This document shows, in pieces, positions 53,404-64,000 of a stretch of DNA of 64,000 bases. The position numbers were made by a program, and so were the translations under genes. Position 1 is the stretch's first letter, and every line of letters starts with the position of its first letter. The stretch is from Chiayiivirga flava (lineage in GTDB: Bacteria > Pseudomonadota > Gammaproteobacteria > Xanthomonadales > Xanthomonadaceae): NCBI RefSeq assembly GCF_014202825.1, contig NZ_JACHHP010000001.1:806001-870000 (forward strand), written 5' to 3'. A model generated the notes under the pieces. It was given only the letters and a program-made list of their open reading frames with translations. It was not told the origin of the DNA and searched no databases.

Positions 53404-54834
53404 TTGAAACCGACGCTCCAGCTCAAACTCGGACAGAGCCTGACCCTGACGCCGCAGCTGCGCCAGGCGATCCGGCTGCTGCAGCTGTCGAGCATCGAGC
53501 TCGAAACCGAGCTCAACGAGGCGCTCGAATCCAATCCGCTGCTGGAGCGGCCCGAGGACGTCATCCCCGAGCCCGAAGCGCCGTCCGCGCAGGAAGGGCC
53601 CGACGCCACGCCGGCAGACACCAAGCAGGAAGCCGAGGCCGAATTCGAGGCCGAGCCCGAGTGGGACCTCGACGACTACATGCCCGGCTCCGGTTCCGGC
53701 AGCGGCGACCGCGACGACGACGGCGAACGCGAAGTTGCGGGGGCCGTCACCGAAGACCTGCAGGACCACCTGCTCTGGCAGCTCAACCTCACCCCGATGT
53801 CGGCCTCGGACCGCGCCATCGCGGTGGCCCTGATCGAGGCCATCGGCGACGACGGGTACCTGAGCGAAACGATCGAGGCGATCCGCGACGGCCTGCGTCC
53901 GGACGTCGACGCGGACATCGAGGAAATCGAGGCCGTGCTGCATCGCCTGCAGCGCTTCGACCCGGTCGGCGCCTGCTCGCGCAACCTGTCCGAATGCCTG
54001 CTGGTGCAGCTGTCCGAATTCGACCGGGACCTCGACGGGCTCGCGCTCGCCAAGCGCATCGTGCAGGGCCATCTGGAGGTGCTGGCGAAGATCGGCCCGG
54101 AGCGCCTCGCCGCGCAGCTCGGCGTCGGCACCGACGAGATGACCGAGGCCGTCGCGCTGGTGCGCTCGCTCGATCCGCGCCCCGGCGCGCACATCGCCAC
54201 GCAGAGCACCGAATACGTCACGCCCGATGCCTATGCGCTGCGCCACAACGGCGTCTGGCGCGTCAGCCTCGCACCGGGCTGCCGCCCGCAGCTGTCGATC
54301 AACCGCCACTACGAATCGCTGATCGCACGCGCCGGCAAGGGCGACGCCGCCTACCTGCGCGGCCAGCTGCAGGAGGCGCGCTGGCTGATCAAGAGCCTGT
54401 CCACGCGTGCCGACACCGTGCTGCGTGTGGCGCAGTGCATCGTGCGGCACCAGACCGGCTTCCTCGAACACGGTCCCGAAGCCATGCGCCCGCTGGTGCT
54501 GCGCGAGGTGGCCGACGAACTGGAACTGCACGAGTCCACGATCTCGCGCGTCACCACGCGCAAGTATCTGCACACCCCGCGCGGCACCTTCGAATTCAAG
54601 CACTTCTTCTCGTCGAGCCTGGCCACGGCCGACGGCGGCAGCGCCTCGTCAACCGCCATTCAGGCGATGATAAAACGCCTTGTGGATCAGGAAGATCCGC
54701 GCAAGCCGCTGTCGGACGCCAAGCTCGCGAACGACCTCAAGGGCGAGGGCATCACGGTGGCGCGCCGAACCGTGGCAAAATACCGCGAAGCGATGAACAT
54801 TCCCTCGTCCAACGAGCGCCAGAGGCTCGGCTGA
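53404..54834 (+). CDS. rpoN: RNA polymerase sigma-54 factor, 476 aa
   Basis: Sigma-54 directs RNA polymerase to -24/-12 promoters. A TTG start at 53404 (KPTLQLKLGQSLTLTPQL) is the only one that restores the family N-terminus. Region I is Gln- and Leu-rich (RQAIRLLQLSSIELE), then an acidic linker, then the core-binding region and the RpoN box ARRTVAKYR at residues 453-461 near the C-terminus. It has a possible target in this window, the prpB promoter at 61024. Confidence 0.97.
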   Translation: MKPTLQLKLGQSLTLTPQLRQAIRLLQLSSIELETELNEALESNPLLERPEDVIPEPEAPSAQEGPDATPADTKQEAEAEFEAEPEWDLDDYMPGSGSGSGDRDDDGEREVAGAVTEDLQDHLLWQLNLTPMSASDRAIAVALIEAIGDDGYLSETIEAIRDGLRPDVDADIEEIEAVLHRLQRFDPVGACSRNLSECLLVQLSEFDRDLDGLALAKRIVQGHLEVLAKIGPERLAAQLGVGTDEMTEAVALVRSLDPRPGAHIATQSTEYVTPDAYALRHNGVWRVSLAPGCRPQLSINRHYESLIARAGKGDAAYLRGQLQEARWLIKSLSTRADTVLRVAQCIVRHQTGFLEHGPEAMRPLVLREVADELELHESTISRVTTRKYLHTPRGTFEFKHFFSSSLATADGGSASSTAIQAMIKRLVDQEDPRKPLSDAKLANDLKGEGITVARRTVAKYREAMNIPSSNERQRLG

Positions 54835-54963
54835 ACATGTCGGCGACCTGTCCGGACCGGCCCTCCCGCCTTGGCATCCGTGCCACCTTCCCCCATGGTT
54901 CCATTGCAGGCCAGTGACGGCCGGCAAGCGTCACCCGCACGTCAACTCACACGGAGGAACACC

Positions 54964-55287
54964 ATGCGCATCGAGATCAGCGGACACCAGATGGACGTCA
55001 CCCCCGCCCTGCGCGAATACGTGCAATCGAAGTTCGACAAGCTCGAGCGGCACTCCGACCAGCTCCTCGACGGCCACGTCATCCTGAGCTGCGAGAAGCT
55101 CCTGAAAAAGGCCGAAGCCACCTTCAATCTTTCCGGCCACACGATCCACGCCGAATCCTCGGCCGAGGACATGTACGCCTCGATCGATCTCCTGCTCGAC
55201 AAGCTGGACCGCCAGCTGCTCAAGCACAAGGAGAAGATCACCAACCACCACCGCGGCGACAGCGTGTCGCGCATGACCGTCGAGTGA
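54964..55287 (+). CDS. hpf: Ribosome hibernation promoting factor, short form, 107 aa
   Basis: The start MRIEISGHQMDVTPALREYV and the stretches KFDKLERHSDQL and DMYASIDLLLDKLDRQLLKH are typical of HPF/YfiA, which binds 70S ribosomes in stationary phase. The length is that of the short form. GGAGG lies eight or so bases upstream of the ATG. Position between rpoN and ptsN is conserved. Confidence 0.95.
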   Translation: MRIEISGHQMDVTPALREYVQSKFDKLERHSDQLLDGHVILSCEKLLKKAEATFNLSGHTIHAESSAEDMYASIDLLLDKLDRQLLKHKEKITNHHRGDSVSRMTVE

Positions 55288-55361
55288 ATCGCGCCGAGTA
55301 ACGCCGCGCCACGACGCGGCGACCGGCACAGCGTAGCCACGCCTCAGGGGGCAGCCAACTC

Positions 55362-55832
55362 ATGCATCTCATCGATCTGCTGGCGCCGACGCGCGTCGTC
55401 GCCGGCGCCAGCATCACCAGCAAGAAGCGGCTGCTGGAGCTGCTCGCCACCCGCCTCGCGGATGGCGGCAGCGCCGATCTCGAACGCCGCATCTTCGACA
55501 GCCTGTGCTGCCGCGAGAAGCTCGGCTCCACCGGCCTGGGCCACGGCGTGGCGATTCCGCACGGACGCATCGCCGGCCTGGGAACCGCGGTCGGCGCCTT
55601 CGTGCGCCTGTCCGAGCCGCTCGCGTTCGACGCGCTCGATGCCCGGCCGATCGATCTGATCTTCGCGCTCGCAGTGCCGGAGCACTTCACCAACCAGCAT
55701 CTCATGCTGCTCTCGCAGCTGGCCGAAATGTTCGGTGATACCGCCTTCTGCGCCCGCCTGCGCGCGGCTCGCGACAACGGCGCGCTGTACGCCGCACTGT
55801 CGGAGTGGCAGCTGACGCACGCGGCGGCGTGA
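55362..55832 (+). CDS. ptsN: PTS-Ntr EIIA component PtsN, 156 aa
   Basis: The active-site His lies in [12 protein letters not shown] near residue 67. [15 protein letters not shown] and the C-terminal helix [15 protein letters not shown] match EIIA(Ntr), which regulates nitrogen, potassium and envelope responses. It starts two bases before hprK ends the gap, in the usual order. Confidence 0.95.
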   Translation: MHLIDLLAPTRVVAGASITSKKRLLELLATRLADGGSADLERRIFDSLCCREKLGSTGLGHGVAIPHGRIAGLGTAVGAFVRLSEPLAFDALDARPIDLIFALAVPEHFTNQHLMLLSQLAEMFGDTAFCARLRAARDNGALYAALSEWQLTHAAA

Positions 55833-55833
55833 G

Positions 55834-56814
55834 ATGTCGGACGGCAGCGCGAACCACGCGATGGCCACCCGCATCACCGCCAGGGAACTGTTTGACCAGC
55901 TGCAGGAGCGGCTCGGCCTGCGCTGGATCGCCGGGCAGCGCGGCGAACGCCGCGAGCTCGAATCGGGCGAACACCTGCAGCGTCGCCCCGCGATGGCGGG
56001 CTACCTCAACACCATCCACGCCAACAAGGTGCAGATCGTCGGCAGCGAGGAGCTCAATTACCTCGACGGCCTCGATCCGCGCCAGCGCTGGGAGTCGCTC
56101 GCGCGCATCGTCAACGACACGCCGCTGGCGCTGGTCATCACCAAGGACCGCGTCGCGCCCGCCGACCTGCGCGACGCGGCCAACGAATCGGACACGCCGC
56201 TGTGGGTGTCCTCGCGCCGCGGCCACGAACTGCTGACCTACTTCCAGTACCACCTCGCGCGTGCGCTGGCGCCGCGCGTGACGCTGCACGGCGTGTTCAT
56301 GGAGCTCAACTCCATCGGCGTGCTGATCACCGGCGAATCGGGCCTGGGCAAGAGCGAACTGGCGCTGGAACTGATCTCGCGCGGCCACCGGCTGGTGGCG
56401 GACGATGCGCCGGAATTCACCCAGATCGCGCCGGACGTGCTCGACGGCACCTGCCCGGAGATGCTGCAGGACCTGCTCGAAGTGCGCGGCGTCGGCATCC
56501 TCAACATCCGCGACATGTACGGCGACACCGCGGTCAAGAAGAACAAGTACCTGCGCCTGATCCTGCACCTCGAACGCCAGGAGTACGGCCCCGCGACAAA
56601 GCCGATCGACCGTCTCTACGGCGACACCAGCTCGCGCCGCGTGCTCGACCTCGACATTCCGCTGATCACCCTGCCCGTCGCCGCCGGCCGCAACCTTGCC
56701 GTGCTGGCCGAGGCCGCGGTGCGCGCGCACGCGCTCAAGACCAAGGGCTTCGACGCCGCGCAGACTTTCATCGACCGGCAGGCGCACCAGATGCGCCGCC
56801 AGGAGCAGCCGTGA
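55834..56814 (+). CDS. hprK: HPr kinase/phosphorylase, 326 aa
   Basis: HprK phosphorylates or dephosphorylates a serine of HPr. The N-terminal domain is followed by the Walker A motif [15 protein letters not shown] at about residue 167, [10 protein letters not shown], and [16 protein letters not shown]. The start is taken at 55834; an ATG at 55861 is an alternative. No HPr or EI gene lies downstream in the window. The rapZ start overlaps the stop. Confidence 0.93.
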   Translation: MSDGSANHAMATRITARELFDQLQERLGLRWIAGQRGERRELESGEHLQRRPAMAGYLNTIHANKVQIVGSEELNYLDGLDPRQRWESLARIVNDTPLALVITKDRVAPADLRDAANESDTPLWVSSRRGHELLTYFQYHLARALAPRVTLHGVFMELNSIGVLITGESGLGKSELALELISRGHRLVADDAPEFTQIAPDVLDGTCPEMLQDLLEVRGVGILNIRDMYGDTAVKKNKYLRLILHLERQEYGPATKPIDRLYGDTSSRRVLDLDIPLITLPVAAGRNLAVLAEAAVRAHALKTKGFDAAQTFIDRQAHQMRRQEQP

Positions 56815-57704
56815 CGGAGCACGACGCCACGCGCGACGGCGCGCGCGCGCCGCTGCTCGTCGTCAGCGGCCTGTCCGGCGCCGGCAAGAGCGTCGTGCTG
56901 CGCACGCTCGAAGACCTCGACTACTACTGCGTCGACAACCTCCCGGCCGAACTGCTGCCGGCCTTCGTCGCCAGCATCGCCGGCGCCGACGGCACCTCGC
57001 CGCCGCTCGCGGTGGGCATCGACGTGCGCAACCGCCCGCAGGACCTCGAACAGTTGCCGCACTCGCTCGCGCGCACCGGCGCGATGGGCTACGAACACCA
57101 GCTGATCTTCCTCGACACGCGCGACGAGGTGCTGATCCGCCGCTACAGCGAAACCCGGCGCCGCCATCCGCTCAGCCTCGACGGCCTGCCGCTCGCGGAT
57201 GCCATCGCGCTCGAACGCCAGCGCGTGCGGCCGCTGATCGCGATCGCCGATCGCGTGATCGACACCTCCGACTTCAACGTGCACCAGCTGCGGCGCTGGG
57301 TGGTCACCGAGCTCGCGCTCGATGCCACGCCCGGGCTGTCGATCCTGTTCGAATCCTTCGCGTACCGGCGCGGCGTGCCGGGCGACGCGGACTTCGTCTT
57401 CGACGTGCGCTGCCTGCCGAACCCGCACTGGGACGCGACCTTGCGCCCGCTCTCGGGCCGCGACAGACCGGTGCGCGAGTACTTCGAACAACAGGCGACG
57501 GTGCGCGACTACGTCGACCAGGTGGCCACCTTCCTCGACCAGTGGCTGCCACGCTTCGAGAACGACTCGCGCAGCTACGTCACCATCGCGCTCGGCTGCA
57601 CCGGCGGCCGCCACCGCTCGGTCTACTGCGCCGAAGCACTGGCCGAACACTGCCGCGGGCGCGGCCGCAGCCAGGTGGTGACGTTCCATCGCGAGATCGA
57701 GTAA
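56811..57704 (+). CDS. rapZ: RNase adapter RapZ, 297 aa
   Basis: RapZ binds the GlmZ/GlmY small RNAs in enteric bacteria and controls glucosamine-6-P synthase. The start is a GTG at 56811, overlapping the hprK stop (GTGA). The P-loop [17 protein letters not shown] is at about residue 20, then [12 protein letters not shown] and the C-terminal [20 protein letters not shown] basic motif. Whether the RNA partners exist in this organism is unknown. Confidence 0.95.
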   Translation: MTEHDATRDGARAPLLVVSGLSGAGKSVVLRTLEDLDYYCVDNLPAELLPAFVASIAGADGTSPPLAVGIDVRNRPQDLEQLPHSLARTGAMGYEHQLIFLDTRDEVLIRRYSETRRRHPLSLDGLPLADAIALERQRVRPLIAIADRVIDTSDFNVHQLRRWVVTELALDATPGLSILFESFAYRRGVPGDADFVFDVRCLPNPHWDATLRPLSGRDRPVREYFEQQATVRDYVDQVATFLDQWLPRFENDSRSYVTIALGCTGGRHRSVYCAEALAEHCRGRGRSQVVTFHREIE

Positions 57705-58274
57705 GGGCTGCGACGGCCGACGGCCGTTCGCGTCGACCCATCGCCGCATCGCGCCTGCTCGCCACGAACCCGTTACTGGTCGCCGCGACCTCGCTTCTGC
57801 TCAAGCGCCGACGCCCCAATCTCGTCATCCCGGCGAAGGCCGGGATCCAGTTCCTGCGCACCAGAGCGAACCGAACCTGCGTCCGCACGCGATCCCCATC
57901 GCTCGTCATCCCTGCGCAGGCAGCGATCCAGCTGTCGCCGTTACCCGCCACCGCGCCGCAAAGGCCGCCTGTGCGCACGCACGCCTCTCCGACGCATCCC
58001 CGCCCCTCTCCCGTCGTCCCGGCGAAAGCCGGGACCCAGTGACGTTGCTTTGATTCGATCGGAAACGCAGGCAACCGAGCAGAGTCACTGGGTCCCGGCT
58101 TTCGCCGGGACGACGGTGGGGAGGATGCCGCCATCGTGTGGCGAAGGGACTTCACTGGGACGCAAGCCGCATCGCGACGCACTCGGCATCGTGAAGCTGG
58201 CGCGTGCGGGCAGCAGTTGCCAGCACGGGACTGTCGAGCGGTGCGAGCGTGCCGCACGCTCGCTCCCGCCCCAA
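57705..58274. other. Repeat-filled intergenic region downstream of rapZ
   Basis: This 570-base gap has no gene. It contains three REP-like units: single copies at 57823-57850 and a diverged one at 57904-57931, plus an inverted pair at 58011-58116. The stretch 58117-58274 shows no structure I can name. Confidence 0.6.
58011..58116. repeat. REP-like inverted pair (CCCGGCGAAAGCCGGG type)
   Basis: Two 33-base arms, 58011-58043 and 58084-58116, are exact reverse complements, each with an internal CCCGGCGAAAGCCGGG hairpin. Related units are at 57823, 57904 and 63273-63370. Confidence 0.75.
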
Positions 58275-58835
58275 TCATTCCGCCGGCAACGAATACTCGA
58301 ACACGTAATAGTGCTTCCCGCCCGTGATCTCGATCTGCATCCGCCCCGCCAACCCGGCCAACTCGCCCGTCGCCGAATCCGGCACCACCGCCAGATCCAG
58401 ATGCTGCGCCCCGCGGTCCATCGTGCCGGAATGCTGCAGCACGAACGTGCCCTTGCGTCCGTCGAGCGCGCCGTCCACCTGCTCCATCGCCACGTAACCC
58501 GCCGAGCCTTCCACCGCGCTGCGGAACGCCAGCATCTGCCCCTTGCTCGTCGCCTCGAGCGCGCCGTGGAACCGTTTGTCCAGCCCGAACCGCCCGATCG
58601 CCTCGCCCAGCGCCGCGTCGGCCGGCTGCGGCAACATCTTCACGTCGAATTCGCCACGGATCGTCTGGGTCATTGCGGTCTCCTTGCTGGATTCGGTCTG
58701 CGAAGCGGCGGGCGGCGTGGCGACCGGCGTCTCCGCCTGCACGCGCGCCGACCACGGCGCGAAACACGCGAGCGTCAACACGAGGCCGGCGAAACGGATC
58801 CCCGCCGTGGAATCGGATATCGGACGCAGATGCAT
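58275..58835 (-). CDS. Exported DUF3224 protein, 186 aa
   Basis: The ATG at 58835 has GGAGG seven bases upstream. A signal peptide (AGLVLTLACFAPWSARVQA) is followed by a Thr/Ser-rich linker and a DUF3224 domain: IRGEFDVKMLPQPAD, FHGALEATSKGQMLAF, GYVAMEQVDGALDGRKGTFV, and GGKHYYVFEYSL at the end. This is a small beta-barrel fold of unknown role. Many DUF3224 proteins are cytoplasmic; this one carries an export signal. The gene is downstream of prpR on the same strand, with a 73-base gap. Confidence 0.8.
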   Translation of the reverse strand: MHLRPISDSTAGIRFAGLVLTLACFAPWSARVQAETPVATPPAASQTESSKETAMTQTIRGEFDVKMLPQPADAALGEAIGRFGLDKRFHGALEATSKGQMLAFRSAVEGSAGYVAMEQVDGALDGRKGTFVLQHSGTMDRGAQHLDLAVVPDSATGELAGLAGRMQIEITGGKHYYVFEYSLPAE

Positions 58836-58908
58836 GACGGACCTCCCGGACAGGCCGCCACGGTACACGAACCGGCGTCGCAACCACTGCGACACGGCGA
58901 CCACGTCA

Positions 58909-60516
<1,608 letters not shown>

Positions 60517-60537
60517 GGCGTTGCGGCGGGGTCGGTT

Positions 60538-60573
60538 CGTTTCATGTTACATCTGAAACGTTGCAACGTTTCA
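60538..60573. promoter_or_regulatory. Probable PrpR operator: three CGTTTCA/TGAAACG half-sites
   Basis: A perfect 20-bp palindrome TGAAACGTTGCAACGTTTCA lies at 60554-60573, with a further half-site CGTTTCA at 60538-60544 in inverted orientation to the first half. It is about 38 bases upstream of prpR and about 450 bases upstream of the sigma-54 promoter, so it could serve both as enhancer for prpB by DNA looping and for prpR autoregulation. Confidence 0.75.
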
Positions 60574-60633
60574 CAACGGGTTGCCGAGCATGCCCATCAC
60601 GCTTCGCCTCCGATCGAACTGGGTCGGCATCGA

Positions 60634-60743
60634 CTCGAAGCCTCCAGACGCCTCTTAAAGCCGCTCGAAGCCTCTCGAAACCTTTAGACGCTGCTCGAAG
60701 CCTCTCGACGCTGCTCGAAGCCGTTCGAAGCTTCTTCGAAGCC
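60634..60743. repeat. Degenerate tandem array of CTCGAAGCC units
   Basis: The core CTCGAAGCC or TTCGAAGC recurs about six times in 110 bases with uneven spacing (GCTCGAAGCCTCTCGACGCT is the clearest unit). Its origin is unknown; it lies between the PrpR operator and the prpB promoter. Confidence 0.6.
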
Positions 60744-60776
60744 GGCAGCCATCGCCCGACGAAAACCCCACCTACG

Positions 60777-60884
60777 GTCATTCCCGCGAATGCGGGAATC
60801 CAGCGCCCCTTCTTGGTTTTGACGTCCTACCCGAGCGCCGAACCGAGCAAAGGCGCTGGATTCCCGCATTCGCGGGAATGACGG
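60777..60884. repeat. REP-like inverted pair (ATTCCCGCGAATGCGGGAAT type)
   Basis: Arms at 60777-60807 and 60852-60884 are reverse complements; each contains the palindrome ATTCCCGCGAATGCGGGAAT or its partner. This is a different repeat family from the 58011 and 50836 elements. Confidence 0.7.
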
Positions 60885-61023
60885 CCGGGAGAGGTCTCCA
60901 TAGCAATTTAGGCATCGACTTCGGCAGCCTCACATCCAGCCTCGCGGCACGACGGCGGACACGCTCACGTCGCCACGCCGTATCGACCGGCCACCCCATT
61001 CCCCCGGCAGTACAATCCCCGGC

Positions 61024-61039
61024 TGGCACGCGCATTGCT
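61024..61039 (+). promoter_or_regulatory. Sigma-54 (-24/-12) promoter of prpB
   Basis: TGGCACGCGCATTGCT matches the consensus TGGCACG-N4-TTGCW at every fixed position, with the GG and GC dinucleotides ten bases apart. Transcription would start near 61050, about 23 bases before the prpB ATG. Confidence 0.9.
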
Positions 61040-61072
61040 CTCCCCATCCCATCCACCACCTCAGGGATCCGC

Positions 61073-61960
61073 ATGTCCACACCCACCTCCGCCGGCGCCC
61101 GCTTCCGCGCCGCGCTCGCCGCCGAATCCCCGCTGCAGGTGATCGGCGCCATCAACGCCAACCACGCCCTGCTCGCCAAACGCGCCGGCTTCCGCGCGAT
61201 CTATCTCTCCGGCGGCGGCGTCGCCGCGGGTTCGCTCGGCCTGCCCGACCTCGGCATCAACACGCTCGACGACGTGCTCACCGACGTGCGCCGCATCACC
61301 GACGTCTGCGACCTGCCGCTGCTAGTCGACATCGACACCGGCTTCGGCCCGAGCGCGTTCAACATCGCGCGCACGGTGCAGTCGCTGATCAAGTTCGGCG
61401 CGGCCGCGTGCCACATCGAGGACCAGGTCGGCGCGAAGCGCTGCGGGCATCGGCCGGGCAAGGAGATCGTCTCGGCGGACGAGATGGTCGATCGCGTGAA
61501 GGCGGCGGCGGACGCGAAGACCGGCAGCGACTTCTTCCTGATCGCGCGCACCGATGCGATCCAGGTGGAAGGCGTGGATGCGGCGATCGAACGCGCACAG
61601 CGCTGCGTCGAGGCCGGTGCGGACGGCATCTTCGCCGAGGCGGCGTACGACCTGCCGACCTACAAGCGCTTCGTCGATGCGGTGAAGGTGCCGGTGCTGG
61701 CGAACATCACCGAGTTCGGCAAGACGCCGTTGTTCACGCGCGACGAGCTCGCGTCGGTGGGCGTGGGGATCCAGCTGTATCCGCTCAGTGCGTTCCGTGC
61801 GATGAACAAGGCAGCGGAGGCGGTGTACACGGCGGTGCGGCGCGATGGGCACCAGAAGAACGTGATCGATCTGATGCAGACGCGTGAGGAACTGTACGAC
61901 CGGATCGGGTATCACGCGTTCGAGTCGCGGCTGGATGCGTTGTTTGCGGCGAAGAAGTGA
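61073..61960 (+). CDS. prpB: Methylisocitrate lyase, 295 aa
   Basis: PrpB splits 2-methylisocitrate into pyruvate and succinate, the last step of the methylcitrate cycle. The active-site Cys124 is in [26 protein letters not shown] and HIEDQ (metal binding) are visible. The length is standard. It is the first gene after the sigma-54 promoter. Confidence 0.97.
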   Translation: MSTPTSAGARFRAALAAESPLQVIGAINANHALLAKRAGFRAIYLSGGGVAAGSLGLPDLGINTLDDVLTDVRRITDVCDLPLLVDIDTGFGPSAFNIARTVQSLIKFGAAACHIEDQVGAKRCGHRPGKEIVSADEMVDRVKAAADAKTGSDFFLIARTDAIQVEGVDAAIERAQRCVEAGADGIFAEAAYDLPTYKRFVDAVKVPVLANITEFGKTPLFTRDELASVGVGIQLYPLSAFRAMNKAAEAVYTAVRRDGHQKNVIDLMQTREELYDRIGYHAFESRLDALFAAKK

Positions 61961-62103
61961 GCTTTCGGGTTGGGCGGTTGAACAGTCCGCGACGAACGTT
62001 CGCGCGACGGCAACGCCGGACCCTCTCCCCAACCCCTCTCCCACGGGGAGAAGGGCTCGATTCCCGGCAATTGGTTTGAACTGAGGCAAGAAGGATTTTT
62101 GCG
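61961..62103. other. prpB-prpC intergenic spacer
   Basis: A 143-base spacer contains a short inverted motif (CCTCTCCC and GGGGAGAAGGG around 62023-62059), another dispersed-repeat relic. AAGGA eight bases upstream of the prpC ATG is its ribosome binding site. Confidence 0.6.
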
Positions 62104-63255
62104 ATGAGTGAACAGGCAACGGGCTTCAAGCCCAAGAAATCGGTGGCGCTGTCGGGCACGATGGCGGGCAACACGGCGCTGTGCACCGTGGGACGCACCG
62201 GCAACGATCTGCATTACCGCGGCTACGACATCCTCGATGTCGCCAACGCCTGCGAGTTCGAGGAGATCGCCTACCTGCTGGTGCACGGCAAGCTGCCCAC
62301 CGTGGCGGAACTGACCGCGTACAAGACCAAGCTGAAAGCGCTGCGCGGCGTGCCCGCGGCGGTAAAGACGGCGCTCGAAGCGCTGCCGCCGTCGGCGCAT
62401 CCGATGGACGTGCTGCGCACCGCCGTCTCCGTGCTCGGCTGCGTGTCGCCGGAGAAGGACGACCACAATCATCCGGGCGCACGCGACATCGCCGACAAGC
62501 TGATGGCCTCGCTCGGATCGATGCTGCTGTACTGGTACCACTTCAGCCACAACGGCAAGCGCATCGACGTCGAGACCGACGACGATTCGATCGGCGGCCA
62601 CTTCCTGCACCTGCTGCACGGCGAAAAGCCCAGCGATTCGTGGGTGCAGGCGATGCACACCTCACTGATCCTTTACGCCGAACACGAATTCAACGCCAGC
62701 ACCTTCACCGCGCGCGTGATCGCCGGCACCGGCAGCGACATGCATTCGTGCATCGCCGGCGCGATCGGCGCGCTGCGCGGGCCGAAGCATGGCGGCGCGA
62801 ACGAAGTCGCGTTCGAAGTGCAGAAGCGTTACGACACGCCGGACGAGGCCGAGGCCGACATCAAGGCCCGCGTCGAGCGCAAGGAAGTCGTGATCGGCTT
62901 CGGCCACCCGGTGTACACGACGGGCGATCCGCGCAACAAGGTCATCAAGGAAAGCGCGCGCCAGCTCTCGGCCGAACAGCAGAACATGAAGATGTTCGAC
63001 ATCGCGGCGCGTCTGGAAGCGGTGATGTGGGACATCAAGAAGATGTTTCCGAACCTCGACTGGTTCAGCGCGGTGAGCTACCACATGATGGGCGTGCCGA
63101 CGGCGATGTTCACGCCGCTGTTCGTGCTGGCGCGCACGAGCGGCTGGGCGGCGCATGTGATCGAGCAGCGCATCGACGGCAAGATCATCCGGCCGAGTGC
63201 GAACTACACCGGCCCGGAAGACCTGAAGTTCGTGCCGATCAAGGATCGCAAGTAG
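62104..63255 (+). CDS. prpC: 2-methylcitrate synthase, 383 aa
   Basis: PrpC condenses propionyl-CoA with oxaloacetate. The citrate-synthase fold is evident: [20 protein letters not shown], then [25 protein letters not shown], and the catalytic Asp/His loop in [17 protein letters not shown]. The length is typical of prpC rather than of the longer primary citrate synthases. Confidence 0.96.
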   Translation: MSEQATGFKPKKSVALSGTMAGNTALCTVGRTGNDLHYRGYDILDVANACEFEEIAYLLVHGKLPTVAELTAYKTKLKALRGVPAAVKTALEALPPSAHPMDVLRTAVSVLGCVSPEKDDHNHPGARDIADKLMASLGSMLLYWYHFSHNGKRIDVETDDDSIGGHFLHLLHGEKPSDSWVQAMHTSLILYAEHEFNASTFTARVIAGTGSDMHSCIAGAIGALRGPKHGGANEVAFEVQKRYDTPDEAEADIKARVERKEVVIGFGHPVYTTGDPRNKVIKESARQLSAEQQNMKMFDIAARLEAVMWDIKKMFPNLDWFSAVSYHMMGVPTAMFTPLFVLARTSGWAAHVIEQRIDGKIIRPSANYTGPEDLKFVPIKDRK

Positions 63256-63272
63256 TTCCATCCACCCTACCC

Positions 63273-63370
63273 ACCGTCGCCCCGGCGAAAGCCGGGGCCC
63301 AGTGACGTTGCTTCAGATCGTCACGACAGGAGCAACGCCACTGGGTCCCGGCTTTCGCCGGGACGACGGT
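63273..63370. repeat. REP-like inverted pair between prpC and acnD
   Basis: Arms at about 63273-63312 and 63331-63370 are near-perfect reverse complements with the CGGCGAAAGCCG core, the same family as 58011-58116. Confidence 0.7.
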
Positions 63371-63426
63371 GAAATGTTCCCGGATCACCCGCTTTCCGCG
63401 CTCCAGCCCGACGGCAGTCCAGCCAA

Positions 63427-64000
63427 ATGAACACGAACCACCGCAGCCCCCTCCCCGGCACCAATCTCGACTGGTACGACGCCCGCGCCGCCATCGACGC
63501 ACTCGCGCCCGGCGCCTACGCCACCCTGCCCTACACCGCGCGCATCCACGCCGAAAACCTCGTTCGCCGCGCCGACCCTTTGCTGCTCGACGACTTCCTC
63601 CGCCAGCTCATCGAACGCCGCAGCGACCTCGACTTCCCGTGGTTCCCCGCCCGCGTCGTCTGCCACGACATCCTCGGCCAGACCGCGCTCGTCGACCTCG
63701 CCGGCCTGCGCGATGCGATCGCGGACCAAGGCGGCGACCCGGCACAGGTGAACCCCGTCGTCCCGGTGCAACTCATCGTCGACCACTCGCTCGCCGTCGA
63801 ATGCGGCGGCTACGTGCCCGATGCCTTCGCGAAAAACCGCGCCATCGAAGACCGCCGCAACGCCGACCGCTTCGATTTCATCGACTGGACCAAGCTCGCG
63901 TTCAAGAACGTCGATGTGATCCCGCCCGGCAACGGAATCATGCACCAGATCAACCTGGAGAAGATGTCGCCGGTGATCTACGTGCAGGACGGCGTCGCCT
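63427..64000 (+). CDS. acnD: Fe/S-dependent 2-methylisocitrate dehydratase AcnD, 5' part only
   Basis: The visible 191 residues start PLPGTNLDWYDARAAIDALA and contain RVVCHDILGQTALVDLAGLR and VDHSLAVECGGYVP, matching the aconitase N-terminus of AcnD. AcnD works with PrpF in place of PrpD. The gene continues beyond the window. Confidence 0.93.
   Translation, partial: MNTNHRSPLPGTNLDWYDARAAIDALAPGAYATLPYTARIHAENLVRRADPLLLDDFLRQLIERRSDLDFPWFPARVVCHDILGQTALVDLAGLRDAIADQGGDPAQVNPVVPVQLIVDHSLAVECGGYVPDAFAKNRAIEDRRNADRFDFIDWTKLAFKNVDVIPPGNGIMHQINLEKMSPVIYVQDGVA

Larger units (their letters stand above)
60517..61072. other. prpR-prpB divergent regulatory region
   Basis: This 556-base gap contains a palindromic operator near prpR, a degenerate tandem repeat array (60634-60743), a REP-like inverted pair (60777-60884) and a sigma-54 promoter close to prpB. 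No gene was seen in it. Confidence 0.85.

Noticed and set aside
60634..60743. Possible CRISPR array
   Set aside because: The units are short (about 9 bases), unevenly spaced and diverged, with no constant-length spacers and no cas genes.

Overview
The window is about 64 kb of high-GC proteobacterial chromosome. Several features suggest a gammaproteobacterium of the Xanthomonadales/Lysobacterales, probably Rhodanobacteraceae-like: the block kdsD-kdsC-lptC-lptA-lptB-rpoN-hpf-ptsN-hprK-rapZ with an hprK gene, a ruvC-ruvA-kup order, a methylcitrate cluster using acnD, and very large secreted proteins built from DUF11 and beta-propeller repeats. That placement is inference from gene content. No rRNA, tRNA or CRISPR array was seen.

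Layout. (1) 1-19795, minus strand: a four-gene, translationally coupled operon encoding a 4,391-residue surface or secreted protein (16 or so DUF11-like modules plus five beta-propeller blocks), a membrane-anchored parvulin-type foldase, a 588-residue secreted protein and an SBBP-repeat protein that runs off the left edge. (2) 20382-22823: an orphan MacB/FtsX-type permease. (3) 22824-25978: a clearly lower-GC insert. It carries a 41-codon ORF and a 775-residue protein with a four-Cys zinc ribbon and a PD-(D/E)xK-like nuclease core. This is the best candidate in the window for an undescribed, possibly defence-related, system. (4) 25979-34770, minus strand: a PhoX-like protein, a TMEM43-like membrane protein, an ECF sigma cassette, an MBL-fold hydrolase, gamma-glutamyltransferase, a ferredoxin, a lipoprotein and coaD. 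(5) 34767-49468: housekeeping genes for DNA repair (mutY, ruvA, ruvC), protein targeting (ftsY), potassium uptake (kup), tRNA charging (aspS) and peptidoglycan synthesis (murA). (6) 49723-57704: Kdo synthesis and LPS transport, then sigma-54 and its associated PTS-Ntr/RapZ genes. (7) 58275-64000: a DUF3224 protein, then the methylcitrate propionate pathway.

Two regions connect. The 61024 promoter in front of prpB matches the sigma-54 consensus, its likely activator PrpR (with the GAFTGA loop) is divergently encoded, a perfect 20-bp palindrome lies beside prpR, and rpoN itself is 7 kb away. Repeat families (REP-like hairpins and a degenerate tandem array) fill most of the longer intergenic gaps. 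The very long open frames antisense to the giant repeat genes are codon-bias shadows and are not listed as genes.
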